DNA from: Rhynchopus sp. YZ270_cl-10
Lineage: Eukaryota > Euglenozoa > Diplonemea > Diplonemida > Diplonemidae
Length of the DNA: 64,000 nucleotides
Direction of reading: 5' to 3'
Assembly (NCBI GenBank): GCA_964035575.1
Contig: OZ037914.1
Location: 382,176 to 446,175 of the forward strand
Shown here: positions 36,423-48,021 of the stretch, piece by piece
How positions within the stretch are numbered: position 1 is the first letter of the stretch
Layout: the number at the start of each line of letters is the position of its first letter
Translations under genes and position numbers: made by a program
The notes under the pieces: model-generated
What the model saw: the letters and a program-made list of their open reading frames with translations, nothing else
What the model was told of the DNA's origin: nothing
Databases searched by the model: none

Positions 36423-38318
36423 CTATTCCTCGTCGTCGTCACCTCCACCTCCACCCTGAGTAAAGAAAAAATGTTTGTAAAAAGAAGATAAATTAAGTTC
36501 CCTGAATAGTCCTAAAAATATCAATAAAAAGTGAAGTTATTAATGCAGGCACCTTCGACTGACCCATGCCAGCTGGATGAACAATAATAAAAATAGAGCT
36601 GAAAATTTCACAGACAATCTCCGCAATTTCAACCATCTGTTTCTTACCAAAAAAGAAAAAAAATGAATACACGAAAGGCTGGAAAAGATTAATAACTAAT
36701 AAAGACATACCCTCTGCGGGCCTGCGTCGCCAACAGACACTCCCGACACGATGTCGTCAATTCTGATGAGCACACACGCCGCCTCGACCGCTGTTTTCAA
36801 CGTCTGTTGTTTGACGTTGAGGGGCTCGACAAGGTTGATCTCCTTGGTGTCCACGAGCTTGCCCTCCTCCCCGTCAATACCCCATGACACGTTCTTCTTG
36901 TCGGTGTGCTTTGAGCGGAGCTCGGTCAACAACTTGATCACAGCGCCACCACAGTTCTGGATGAGGGTACGCGGGATGACCTCGAGCGCCTGCGCGACTG
37001 CCTGGTAGGTCTTCTGCTGCACACCGTTGATGGTCTTGGACTTCTCCATGAGGTACTGCGACACTGCCATTTCCACGCTGCCTCCTCCGTTCACGATTTT
37101 GTTAGTGTAGAAAATGTTGCGCGCCACGTTCATCGCGTCAACCAGGTTGCGCTCAATCTCGTTAAGGGTGTCCTTGGACGCACCTCTCAGCAGAATCGAG
37201 CATGCCTTGGGGTTCTGGCACTCCACGAGGAAGGTGAAGTATTCGTCTCCAATCTTCTGCACCTGGAAGAGACCTGCCTCGGTACCGATGTCGCTCTCCT
37301 TGGCCTCGTCTGGACGGTGCACGATTGTTGCGCCTGTTGCACGCGCCACACGGTTGTTGTCGGTCTTCCTGAGACGACGGACGGCGGTGATGCCTGCCTT
37401 CACGAAGTAGTGCTGTGCGAGGTCGCTGATTCCCTTCTCGGTGATGACAACGTCGGGTTTGAGACGGATGATCGACTCACAGACGTCCTGGATCCACTGC
37501 TCCTCCATCACCATCAGCTTCTCCCAGTCCTTGTCGTCAACGATCTCTACGTTGAGCATGGACTCTGCCTTCTTGTATTCTAATGGGCAGTCGAGGAGGA
37601 GGACACGGGGGTTCTTGATGAGACGGCGCATTTTCTGGTGGGTGATGTCCTTGTTGAACATAACTCCCTTGAGGACACGGCATTCATCGATGTGGCCACC
37701 GGGGATCTTCTCGATCTTTGCGTAGCGCTTGAAGTCCACCTCGTAGTTGCCCGAGATCTCGTCGTGGCGCTGCACGGAGCGCACTGCCTGGATGGCGAGC
37801 TGGGTTGCCATGTCTCCGTATCTGCCGACGAACTTGGTTCCGAGGCAGCTGTTCACGACCTTCACCATCTCGACGTCGTTGTTCACATCGATCGTGGTTG
37901 CGATCGACTCCATGTACTTAACCGCGTCGTCAAGCGCGTTCATGTAGCCCTGCACGATCTTGATGGGGTGCACGTTGTGCACCTCAAGGAAGGGCTGGCA
38001 CATCGCGAGCATCTCTCCTCCGAGGATGATGACGGAGGTGGTACCGTCTCCGCACTCCTCGTCCTGGGCGCGTGCAAGCTCGATCATGTGCTTGGCTGCG
38101 GGGTGCACGACGTCGATCTCACGGAGGATCGCGTTTCCGTCGTTGGTGATCTGGGTGCCGCCCATGGGGTCGAGGATCATCTTGAGCATGGAGCGGGGTC
38201 CAAGGGTGGAGCGGATGAGGTCAGCAACAGAGCGCCCTGCGGAGATGTTGTTGAGCTGTGCCTTGCGTCCGTGCTCACGCTTGGTGTTGGACTGCAACAC
38301 CATCACCTGCTGCGACAT
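36423..38318 (-). CDS. CCT3: T-complex protein 1 subunit gamma (CCT3), 2 exons
   Basis: CCT gamma is one of eight subunits of the cytosolic chaperonin that folds actin, tubulin and other proteins in an ATP-driven double ring. Exon 1 (38318-36711) codes 536 residues. A 255-bp intron (GTATGT..CAG) leads to a tiny last exon (36455-36423) coding GGGGGDDDEE. The total is 546 residues against 545 in human. Group II chaperonin motifs are all present: NDGNAIL (59-65), GDGTTSV (90-96), LKPDVVITEKGISDLAQHY, LLRGASKDTLNEIERNL, GGGSVEMAVSQYL and RIDDIVSG. NTKREHGRKAQ at the N-terminus and the apical-domain sequence place it in the gamma subfamily. The intron contains an R7 repeat. An R3 repeat lies about 80 bp upstream of the start. 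Confidence 0.97.
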
Positions 38319-38395
38319 CTTTGCTAAGTTTCTCTTTTAAACACAACCGATGACTGTAATGAGGATGCTTTAGTGTATTTTGTGAAAAAAAGTTT

Positions 38396-38495
38396 GATTT
38401 AAAATGCAACAACTCTCTCGTGAACAGTGTACCTTTGGTACAATGATTGGGAGGGTGGACCCCAGCCATGCAGTTTACATCCATTTTCAGGTTAG
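38396..38495 (+). repeat. Interspersed repeat family R3, copy between VPS52-side spacer and CCT3
   Basis: CTCTCGTGAACAGTGTACC, then TTTGGTACAA, GGGTGGACCCCAGCCATGCAG and CATCCATTTTCAGG. Lies about 80 bp upstream of the CCT3 start codon. Confidence 0.7.
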
Positions 38496-38573
38496 TGTGA
38501 AAAAAAGGCAGATGTTTTTTAGGTTAGTCGGTTAGTTCGTTCGTTGGGAGGGGGAAGGGGGGAGAGGGTGTGG

Positions 38574-41500
38574 TTAGAATGTGGGAATGTACTTCGCCTG
38601 GATCTCATGCGCGATGACCTCTTTTGAGACAAGCTTGTTTCTGAAAGGTGGGTTGGCCCACAGTCGTGAGACCAGGACACAGAGGCTTTCATTGAGGTCA
38701 ACGAGGGTGGTGAAGACGCAGCGAAGGACGTACTGTGCGGTGAACTTGTTCGAGAAGCAGAGACTCACACGGCCTCCTGCACGTGCGAGGAGCTGCCGCC
38801 ACTGACCATGGAACCATTCCGCAACAGTCGTCACCTCCTCCACGTCCACCTGCATACGGTTCTGAGCAAATCCAGCCTCATCCTGTGAAGGGTGTGAATA
38901 GAAGAACAAATATGCATAAATAGTGGTCTGAGATAACTAAAGATGGGAGATCCTCAACCAGTGCAATCAAAACATCAAAAATAAAGGAGAAAAAAAGAAA
39001 AGGGTTGCCAAGATGACCTATGATACCCCACCACCCAAAGCTGCATACCGATACATCGCTTACGTTGGACGACTTTATTATTGTACACATCTGCGCCATT
39101 TCGTTTTGCATTTCCTGTGTGTGGAAAATACGCATTTTTTTTAAGGTCTCCAAAAGAAAACAACAAACCTGTTGAGCGAACTGCGTGACGTGCTGGCGGA
39201 GCAAGGCTTCGACGACGTCTGGGTCTTCTGTGAAGGAGGCGCTAACGTGCCCTTCTGTAAAGCCCTGCAGGATCTCTGAGAGGTTGTTCGCGACGAAGAC
39301 GAAGGGCGTGAGGGGGACTGCAGAGAAGCGTGCCGCAAGGTGTTCGATGAGGCGGAGTACTTCCTTGCGGAGGGTCGCCAGGTCTGCTACGAGCGCGTCG
39401 CTGAAGATGAGGCTGCCTTCGCTGGAGCCAGAGACACGGCTTCCGACCACGGGTGTTGTGTTCAGGGTGTGTAGGTTGCACGCCAGCTCAACGTAGCGCT
39501 TCACAGAGGTGTGTACCTTCAGCTGTGCTGCTGCTGTGCGGACAGAGTCCTCGACAGACCGTGCGCTGCCCATTTTGACTGCAGCAAAGTTAATCCCCGC
39601 AGCCTCCCGTACGCTCCCAACGTGTGCCGCCATGGTCTCGCTGTACATCCCCCACAGCCGTGCTTGCACGTCCTTCAAATGTGAAATCAAAAACGTCGGC
39701 GAAGAGAAATTCCTATTCTTACTCCGCTCCGCAATCCCTGCCCCGGTAGCCCCCTCCGTAGTGTTCGTTCGGGTAATCACAAGGGTCGACTGTGGGAATT
39801 TGTTCCATTTTTTATTATTTCCCCCAAAATTCTCATACCTTTAGAGCATTTGGGTCTGAATGGAAGTGATCTGCCTTGCGCGGGAGGAGGTGCGAGAACA
39901 TGCACTCACACACACGCAGGAGCAGTACTATGCCCACTATGTCATCCCCTGCTGAGGAGAGAATATCGTTCGTGCGTTCTTGGACGTGCGAGAAGGCTTT
40001 TTCGAATGCACTGGAGAGCATCGACTGTGATATTTGATAATGACGGTTCACAAAACCACCCGATTACCCCTTGGTTCACATACCTCCCTCCGTGCCGACG
40101 GATACGAGAAAAACTCTGACATAAAGGCAGCCTCCTGCACCGCACCATTGATGATTGCAGCGTTGACTGTCACAAAGTCCTCAACATATGTCCGTTTCTG
40201 TGACACCATGACACTCGGGTCGACTACCAACTGATCACCACTCGGCACCAATGCTGCAAGCACCTTGCTCCGCTCTGCAACACTCAACGTGACGCGGTCG
40301 CGCTGCTTGACGTTGATGACCTTCTTTAAGAGTTTGTTGCCCTCCGTTTCGACACCCTTCTTTGCGTCGAACATATCTTTGCTGACAATGAGTTCGTGGC
40401 GGGCGAGCTTTGCTTCATCTCCGGAGGTGCTTTTCTTTACGTTGCGTACATACGATTTGTTCATAAGGTCTACGTATTCTGAGGCAATGTGCTCTGCCGC
40501 CTCTGCACGGTGTTGTCGCAGAAAACGGAACACAAAAGAGCACCGATGTGCTAGCGCCTGCTGCTTCACAAGGTTGACTCCCGTACCTTCCCGGAGACCC
40601 TCCATTTTGGCTTTGAGGAATCTTTCTACCTTGAGGCTCAGCTTCTTCGCAGTCGAGAGCAGCTGGGGTTGTAGCTGCTCCTGCATCACAGAGTCCTGCA
40701 GATGTGGGTCTTCCGTCATGAAGTTCAGCTTCTCATCAAGACGCCGTACTGCGCTAAGGAAGCGAGCCTCCCCCTCACGCTGTTGTTCTACTCGGTTGCG
40801 TGCGTCAGGCTCCTCATAGGAGGTGGCCTCAATGGCGCGCAGCCATGCTGGTGTGATGACATCAATCTTCTGGAGGACGGGGGAGAGGTGGAGCAGCGCG
40901 CTCTCTCTGTTCTTGATGCTTTCGGTGATCTCGGCGCTCCGTTTCTGTAGTGCGCGGATGTCGCCGGTGATGTTGCCGAGGTGCTCGCGGAAGCCCCACA
41001 CAACGGAGCGCACGGAGTCGAGCGTCTCCTCGCATTCGGTGATCTCAGAGTAGAGCTGAGCAAAGCGTGCAGTGTGTGCGATGTAGTCGTCTATGGACTG
41101 CTCCTCTGCACTGCGCAGGGCAGCCTCCCGGTCTTCTGCGTACTGCTGAAGGTTTGTACCTGTGTGATGAAGTGTTGTTTTTCGGTAACTGTGTGTAAAA
41201 GTGGGTTGAAAAATTGGTCGATTTGTAATGGATTTTTAAAGTGAAAACCCCAAAAAAAACATAAAATACGTACCCTTATTGACCACCTCCGCAAGATGAT
41301 GATCGTCGTTGAGGATGCCAATGTTGCGTTCTAGGTTTGTTTGGTTCTCTTCCCAGGTGGACTCCCAGAGCTCGTTTGAGATATCGAGCTGCGCAGCAGC
41401 AGGGACGGGCACAGCTGCGGGGACAGCTTCCTCTGCCTCCTCCTGCACGTTGGGCACAGTACGCTGTGCCGGTGTGGACACTGCCGGGTGCTGCTGCGCA

Positions 41501-41667
41501 TGCACCTTGCCCGCAAACCCTCCCTGTTGCTGCGGGTGCAGCTCCTGCTCCACAGCCCGCAGCAGCTCCTGTCGTCTCGTTTCGATAAGTGTATTGCTCG
41601 TACTCCCAACAGACACATGCCGCTCCCCTGAGCGCAACGCCTCCTTTCGCCGTTCAATTTCCTCCAT
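38574..41667 (-). CDS. VPS52: Vacuolar protein sorting protein 52 (GARP/EARP tether), 6 exons
   Basis: Vps52 is the core subunit of the GARP and EARP complexes, which tether endosome-derived vesicles at the Golgi and recycling endosomes. Six exons (41667-41274, 41159-40084, 40024-39839, 39789-39169, 39114-39049, 38882-38574) join in frame to 883 residues; human Vps52 has 723. The family signature runs from the coiled coil (SIDDYIAHTARFAQLYSEIT..ECEETLDSVRSVVWGFREHL) through VITPAWLRAIE. It continues with LKVERFLKAKMEGLR, HRCSFVFRFLRQH and EYVDLMNKSYVRNVKK. The C-terminal helical part is more diverged. The first 100 residues are Gln/Ala/Pro-rich and extra. Donors include GTACGT and GTTTGT besides GTATG. 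In exon 5 the frame also allows an earlier donor that would drop two residues. Confidence 0.88.
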
Positions 41668-42882
41668 TTTTATTGTGTTTTTGGAAGACTAAGAGTAAAT
41701 GGTTAAAAATTGGAAAAAGGTCTCAACGCAGATGATATTGTGCTCAGACGGAACCAGAGAAAGGAAAATGCGTTAGAAAGAATGTGACGTGTTTGAAAGC
41801 AAAAAGTGGATAGCCTTAGGGCGAAGCATTGCGTCTAATATGCGGTGGTGTGCACTGTGATATATTCTCATCAGTTTGGAGAGAGAAAAAAAAGGGGGTT
41901 TTGGGGAAGTGGTGTTGTTCGAAAAATTGAAAGTTCTCTACAAGTGGAGTTTGCACAGGTGGCAACTACACTATTCCAACAATTTAACAAAAAAGAATAA
42001 AAAAAAAGGAAGCTGAAAGTAAGAAAGGGAAACGCCTCACCGTTCATCGGCGGATGCAGGGGCACTGGAACAAAAAATGTGTCTTGAAATACAGAGTCCT
42101 CGGAAAGTGTACCTCAATAAAGAAAAGTTTAGCGGATGAACCTAAGACTATTTGTGCTTAGTCACGCATTCAAAACAAAAAAAACGATATGACCCCAAAA
42201 GGCTCAGGGGCTTTGCACAAATAAACACAGATCCCACTCTTTTTTTTGTGTCCTAGTCTTGCAGATAGAGAAGCAAATGATAGGAAAAAGAACCCTGTGT
42301 TGAAAAAAGGTGCGCACATAACGTTTTAAAAGGAAGCGAATTGCAAAAGAAAAAAAACCTGTTGTCAACAAGGGCTTGCTTGTGGAAATTTTTCGTAACT
42401 ATGTGCCTGAAAATTTTTCCAAAAAACACCTCCAACTACGGTTCATACCCTGCTTAAAACATGCCCCCTCACTATTCACTGTTAACCTACCAAAATAGGC
42501 GTGACTAAAAACTGACTAAACAAAAATGCTTCCTTTAAAATGTTCTTTTTGTATTAGTTGTCGACACAGATGGTGCGACACTGTCAATTTTCTTTCTTGC
42601 GATTGCTCACAACCGAAACCAATAGGTCTATACAGACAAAGGCTCTGTAGAAAAGAGAAAAAAACCAACCCAAAAGGCCTAACCTTTTTTTCTAAGTGTA
42701 CACAAAAGCAAAAAATTATAAGATGAACCTAAGTCTCTCCTTAGTCACCTAAAAAAAACCCCCCTACCCTCCACCCACCCAACTACCCCTACCTGGCTGT
42801 GTGCATATTCTCTGATCCATTCCTCGAGAATCAGAACACAGCGTTTTTTCCCCCCCCCGGGTCTCCTCTCTCTCTCTCTCAT
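41668..42882. other. Spacer with R5, R3 and two R1 repeats
   Basis: Between VPS52 and the Fic gene. R5 at 42029-42068, a partial R3 at 42074-42110, and R1 hairpins at 42125-42165 and 42716-42750. The rest is AT-rich and without a supported exon. Confidence 0.6.
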
Positions 42883-45646
42883 CTAACTACGGTAGTGAGA
42901 GGAATAACCTTTGAGAGTACCAGACTTGGCAGCATGCATCATGGCTTTAACCTCAGAGGCGAGGTGTGCGATGAGTGCGTCGGGTTTGCCTTCATAGTAT
43001 TGGCCTTGTAGGTCTTTGAGATTTGATTTTGAGGTGCCGAGGAACATATGTAAGGGCGCAAAGCCGTGCTGCAGAAGAACGGTGTTCAGCACAACCTTCG
43101 CGACGCGTGTGTTGCAGTCCAAGAACGGCTGCATCCGATGCAGTCTTGCAAACGCCTCGACAGCCAACAGAATGGGGTGCGAACATTCATCGCTGCTTGC
43201 CATCTTCAGCCATGCCATGTACACCTCCATCAAATACTCTAGCTGTAAGAGGGAGGAGAATGAGAAGGAGGAGGATAAAAAAAAGGAGAAAAAAGGCTGG
43301 ATCAGAGCCCGCGGACCTCCCCCGAAAATTAATTATGCACCCCCTTCCAACCCCCGTCCCGCCCAAAAAACAAAAAAAAAAAAAACCTCTCCCGAGCTTT
43401 CTCCGCTGACAAGCTAGTCACAGGAAGAAGAAGATCAAAACTCGGTCGAGCCCGGGCGCGCTTCGCGCGCCCGGGTCCCCACCCCAGCTCAAGTTGGGGG
43501 CCTCCGGCGGAATGTGAGAATTGCTCGGTTATCCGACGGCGGAGTTCGGCACTTTATTGATATTTGCACCAGGCACACATGGTGCACGAATTATCAGTAA
43601 CCTCAGTTTTTTTTACAAAAGAAACGGCGGTATGTCACCCAAAGGTTCCAAGCGAAGCCACGGTACGCAACATTTCAAAAAAAATGCGCTTAAAATTGTA
43701 CATTTTTACAGGCAAACAATGTCACGGGAATGGTGTGATGCAGGCTTGCGCCGCAGGCGCACGGTACGCTACTTTTTTCCTTTCGCCGTGCTGCGTGCTT
43801 CCTTTTCCTTCGACGTTTGACCAATTGAGTCCGGCTCGATGGTATCTCAAAAAATTCCCCATAATATGGGCCCCTCCTCCCCCCCCCAAAAAAAATCCAA
43901 AACCCCCGTCCCTGGACGGGGGTTTGGGACGGGGGTCGGTTTTTGGAAAATAATTGACCCCCGTCCGGGACGGGGTGAACGGGGGTGTTCCGCGGACTCT
44001 GGGCTGGATTGATGTTAAATCCAGAGCAGTCGTTTGGAGCTTTTTTTCTCCCAAAAAAATGGCGTAATAATTTGAAAGGCAGTCTGCATGGTCAAAGGTA
44101 GGTGGCTCTTATTGAGTGAGGCAAAAAGAGTAAAGATATCTGTGGGTATGGTACATACCTCAAAACCCAACGGAGGGGGCATCAGGAACCCATAGCCGAC
44201 GTGCTGGGTGGGGCGACGGAAGCTTCCGGGGTTCTCGACCTGAAAGGATGGGGTGTGTGGAAGAGCGGAGAGGGTATATTTGAGCATATTACAGAGCGAA
44301 GCACAATCCTTTGTGAGAGTTAAACAAAATCATTTCTTTTTTTTTTTTTGATAAATTGTTGGAGTGTAGTTGCCTCGTTTGTGTTGCCACAGTTTGTGCA
44401 ATCTCCACTATTTTTTTTTTTTCTTCTGTAGCGTTGGGAAACCGTATCCGGTCAGGAAAGAAAGATCATACATCAGGCTCTCCGTCGCAAACGATCCGAT
44501 GGATGCTTTCAATGTCGTGCACCTGTGTGGTTTGTGGGATTGTTGTCTTATTGATCATCTCTACAAAAACACAGAGAAACATTGCCATATGAACGTGCCT
44601 CTCGTGCACAACACAGTATTGTTCACGTAAAGGCAGAAGACAGAACATACCTCCCACTCCTTCACAGACTTTGCCATTAACTTGTTCATGGCAAAGTCCA
44701 TCCCCTGTTGGAACACGGACCGCAAGCGTTGGTCGTACTGTTCTATGTTCTGTGATGTGTTGTGGTTGTGGTCGTGACGCAGTGTGCAAACTATCACTCT
44801 TTGTCATACCGAATCGGCAAAGGCTGCAACATTGTGCGTGACCGCCACCACCATGCCATGTGCAAAGTCCTCATCCTTCAGCAACTTCGGGATGTTCACA
44901 TCCTTCTTCAGCTCATCCAACTCCTTTAACACATCAGACTCAATACTCCCCAAAGGGTCAAATGTGTGCGTCAGATCTAACCATTTGTCCGCACAGTACA
45001 GCTTTTCCATAGGAGCCGTCTCATTCACAATGATGTTCCACAGCTGTTAAGGGGTGAATTGGTTTAAGAAAAGGTATGTGAAGACGCCTTGAAAATGATT
45101 CCCTAATTCCATAACATTATCAATATTATAAAGGTTAAATCAACATACTGTCGGCTCCTGAAGCGAGAGCAACCAGGTCCCAAGCTGGTCATAGTGCGGT
45201 AAGAGGAAGTCCTTTGGTGGGCCGAAGTGTTCTGTGACAATTGTAAGGGGCGGGGTCTTGCCGTCTGTGACGGGGGCTTTGTAGGTGCAGGGTACGTTGT
45301 CGTGCTGCCAGTGGGATAGGGGTGGGCAGGAGGACTGTGTGCGGTCGGGTAGCTTGTCTGTGTCGCCTTGCTTGCTCCAGACGTCGAGGAGGAGACGTTC
45401 TGCCGCAGTTCGCTTTGCAGCAATGCGCTGGCGCAGGATCCGCTTGCGGCCCTCCTCTGTCACCTCCTCCCCATTCGCACTCTGTTGCTGCAGCTTGTCC
45501 AGCTGCCCCCGTACCTCCTGTGTCATGTGCATCCACACAAGCATCAAAACCATACAAATCAACACCGCAATCGTCGCCAAAACCATAATCTTCAAATCAG
45601 ATGTCCGTTCCCGTCGTCTATCCGCTTTAGTCATCTTTTTCCGCAT
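42883..45646 (-). CDS. Fic-family type II membrane protein with altered catalytic motif, 5 exons
   Basis: Fic enzymes usually transfer AMP to target proteins; human FICD acts on BiP in the ER and is a type II membrane protein of 458 residues. Here five exons (45646-45149, 45043-44810, 44749-44651, 44239-44159, 43242-42883) give 423 residues. The start is the ATG of MRKKMTKADRRR. A basic stretch then one membrane span (about 20-40) gives the same topology as FICD. The Fic core lies in exons 4-5: PGSFRRP (near 280), EYLMEVYMAWL, SHPILLAVEAFARLHRMQPF and NTVLLQHGFAPL. The signature that is normally HPFxDGNGR reads QPFLDCNTR (342-350), so the catalytic His and both motif glycines are replaced, while Asp, Asn and Arg stay. 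No clear inhibitory (S/T)xxxE(G/N) helix is seen. It is probably a pseudo-enzyme or works by other chemistry. The 916-bp fourth intron contains a dispersed element. Confidence 0.85.
43437..43810 (+). mobile_element. Dispersed element family B, copy in Fic intron 4
   Basis: Begins AAACTCGGTCGAGCCC, followed by a GC-rich hairpin (CCCGGGCGCGC TTC GCGCGCCCGGG). It then runs TTGGGGGCCTCCGGCGGAAT, GGCACTTTATTGATATTTG, CACGAATTATCAGTAACCTC, AAAAGAAACGGCGG and GCGCCGCAGGCGCACGGTAC. A second, closely similar copy spans 59413-59736, and the reverse of its 3' part closes the window (63903-64000). No coding sequence. Very similar copies suggest recent spread. Confidence 0.8.
43890..43990. repeat. Paired GC-rich palindromes
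   Basis: CCCCCGTCC/GGACGGGGG arms occur twice in a row (43901-43922 and 43960-43978), inside the same Fic intron and next to the family B copy. Confidence 0.5.
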
Positions 45647-46595
45647 TTTAAAAAAAAAATGCAAAACTAGAAAAAGATCAGACCAGGTACAACCCCCTTA
45701 TCATACAGGCATATGCTTTGTGTGTATTGTGTGTCTACAGGGATGATGTCAATACGGTAAAACTAAGGAGAAATCATTTGACAAAGATGGACACAGGGAA
45801 TAGGGGGGTACGATACTCCACACAAAGCTGCGAAGGGAAAAAAGGGATGGCAAGATGACCACAGTTGTCAACAAGTCAAGGCAAAAGCAACCCTCACCCC
45901 ATTACTTCCCCCATTTCCCTCCCACCTCCCTGCAATGGGATAAAGGGTCTTTTTACCCCCCGCACCACCCCAAAGTATGTGCATTTGCAGGCAAAATGCT
46001 TGTGCGACAAGCTCGAGTTTGTTGCATATCATGTAACATTTTTTTTGCTTGTTTTACGTATAACAAGGCGTGAAATAAATAGGATACCTATAGTTTCAAA
46101 GGAAAACCCCCCTGTGTGAACAGGGAGAGGAGGTCAGAGGCATGTTTTTTTTTGAATGAGTAAAGCAAAAATAAAAGAGTCGTTTAGTTAGAAGAATGCA
46201 AACGGCTCTTTTTGTCAAGGCACCAGACCTCGGGGGGGCGGTGCATAACCGCTAGTCAGCAAAGAAAAGTTGATGAAATATGCCTCTCATGCACACGCAC
46301 ACACATCTTTTTTCCCCTACAAGCGTTATCGAGGATATTAAACGCCTCCTGTTGCTGGGAAAGGAGAAGTTCACACTAACACCTCATGGGTCAGCAACCC
46401 ACCTACACAAAGCTGAACCTCTGAAAACGCCTCTACAGCCGTTAACAGAGGGGAGGCTTACTTTGAATTTGAGATGAACACAAAAAGGTGAACGAAGCGA
46501 GAATGCACAGCATTTTTTGTGCAAAAATCCGTTTGTGCCCAAAGCTGAGTAAGAGACCAATGTGTTTGAAAAAAAAAGCGAACCCCTCCCCAACA
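45647..46595. other. Spacer, nothing recognised
   Basis: Between the Fic gene and the LRR gene. AT-rich with a few GCCTCTCATG-type fragments of the short repeat families. No exon, no clear element. Confidence 0.55.
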
Positions 46596-48021
46596 TCAGT
46601 TCTTTATGAGATCGAAGGTCGCACCCCCTTGGATCTTCTTGTTGATTGTGGAGGCCTTTCGCTTGAGCCAGATCTCGTAGCTCTTCATGTTCTTCAGGTC
46701 TTCTTCGGTGACGGGGTTGAGGCTGATTTCAAGTGCATTCAAGCTGGTAGCTGAGAACAGCGACTCAGGGAGTTCATCAATACCGTTCTGTGAGATGTCA
46801 AGCACCTTCAGTGACTTCATACGAGCAGCCTGTTTTGTGTGTAGGTGAAGAAGAAATTTTAGGAAAAATAGAAACTTAACACTCATCACACGATAAAACC
46901 CATGGGAGAGGTTGTGGTGAAACGCACACACCTCGACCTGTTTGGTGAGGAGTGGCTCTGCAGCGCGGTTCGTCCCTAGAACCGCGAGTGTGTTCAAAAT
47001 GCTTTGTTTCTATTTCCTCCTTCATTTCATGAGGTGACAAAAAAAAAAATGATGGGATCTCTTTTGCTGCGGGAAAAAGCATTTCTCTTCTCAAAATCAC
47101 TCTAAAAAAAGCTGTTACAATGAAAACATATCTCAGTTCTTAAACACCTCAGGATTCTTCTAAACCCCCCCCACGGATATTATTTACCTCCACTTATTAT
47201 TTACTTCACGGGTATTATTTACTCTCCCACTTATTATTTACTAATTTCTAACGTAAAAAAACAGTTTTAATAAATTAAACCCGTTTATTATTTACTCTCC
47301 CGTTTATTATTTACTCCAAATTTAGTAAATAATATCCGGAGGGGGGGTTTACACAATGATATTTATTTTTTATTGCTCTAAAAAAAAATCAACATACATC
47401 CTCTTCCGAGCAGAATTTAAGCAGTCGATTCTTTGAAAGATCGAGGGTGTGAAGGTTCTTTAGGGAGAATATTGTGTCGGGCAGTTCACTGACACGGTTG
47501 CCCTGGAGATCTATGGTAGTAAGCGAGGGAGGCAGGGGCCCTATGGTGGAGATCATATTGTTTGAAACATCAAGCTCCTTGAGACACACATAGTCTGTTA
47601 GGTCGGGTGTCTCTGTGAGACTGTTGTGTGTGAGGACAAGGTGTGTCAGGGCAGGGAACGTGCCTACAGGGAACTTTGCAATACGGTTGTGCCCGCACCC
47701 AAGCTTCTTCAGTGTTGTTCGCGATCGGTCAAAGAAGTCCGGAGAAACATCGGTCAGCTTATTCCGACTCACATCCACCGCCCTCAACCCTTCGATCAAA
47801 CCAACTCCAGAAGGAACCGTCAAAAGCAACTCATTTTCCAAATTCAAAACTTTCGTTTTATGACTCCTTTCAATCTTCTCTGTAATGCGTTTAAGGTCGG
47901 AAGAGTCCTGTGTATCACCTTGAGGCCCAACGCGTGTCCGGCTCTGGCGTTTCACAGCAACCGCACTTCGTGGGGACATCTCCCGGCCGTCCCCTTCGGG
48001 TTTGCTGCTACAGCATCCCAT
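46596..48021 (-). CDS. Leucine-rich repeat protein with N-terminal lipidation signal (LRRC57-like), 2 exons
   Basis: Exons 48021-47398 and 46829-46596 give 285 residues. The start MGCCSSKPEG is a classic signal for N-myristoylation at Gly2 with palmitoylation at Cys3/Cys4, so the protein should sit on a membrane. After a basic Ser/Arg linker, about seven LRRs run from residue 55 to 255, with xLxxLxLSxNxL spacing (LRAVDVSRNKL, LTHLVLTHNSL, LKELDVSNNMI, LTTIDLQGNRV, LHTLDLSKNRL, LKVLDISQNGI, LNALEISLNPV). The end ENLKNMKSYEIWLKRK-type cap resembles the C-terminus of animal LRRC57, which is also N-myristoylated; the precise target is not known. The 568-bp intron (46830-47397) contains an R4 repeat and a MITE-like element. 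An R1 hairpin lies about 80 bp upstream of the start. Confidence 0.88.
46865..47042 (+). repeat. Interspersed repeat family R4, copy 2 (in LRR-gene intron)
   Basis: Nearly full-length match to 14198-14380, same orientation on the plus strand. It shares CCCATGGGAGAGGTTGT, the GCGGTTC/GAACCGC hairpin and the end TCATTTCATGAGGTGACAAA. Confidence 0.8.
47161..47351. mobile_element. MITE-like element in LRR-gene intron
   Basis: The ends TAAACCCCCCC..GGATATTATTTAC are inverted at the other side (GTAAATAATATCC..GGGGGGGTTTA). The 191-bp body is built from TTATTATTTACTC(T)CC repeats. No target duplication seen. Confidence 0.7.

Noticed and set aside
36460-36720. CCT3 ending at the in-frame stop just after GPQRV
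   Set aside because: GTATGT directly after AGG and a good CAG acceptor lead to a short Gly/Asp/Glu tail typical of this subunit's acidic or glycine-rich C-terminus.
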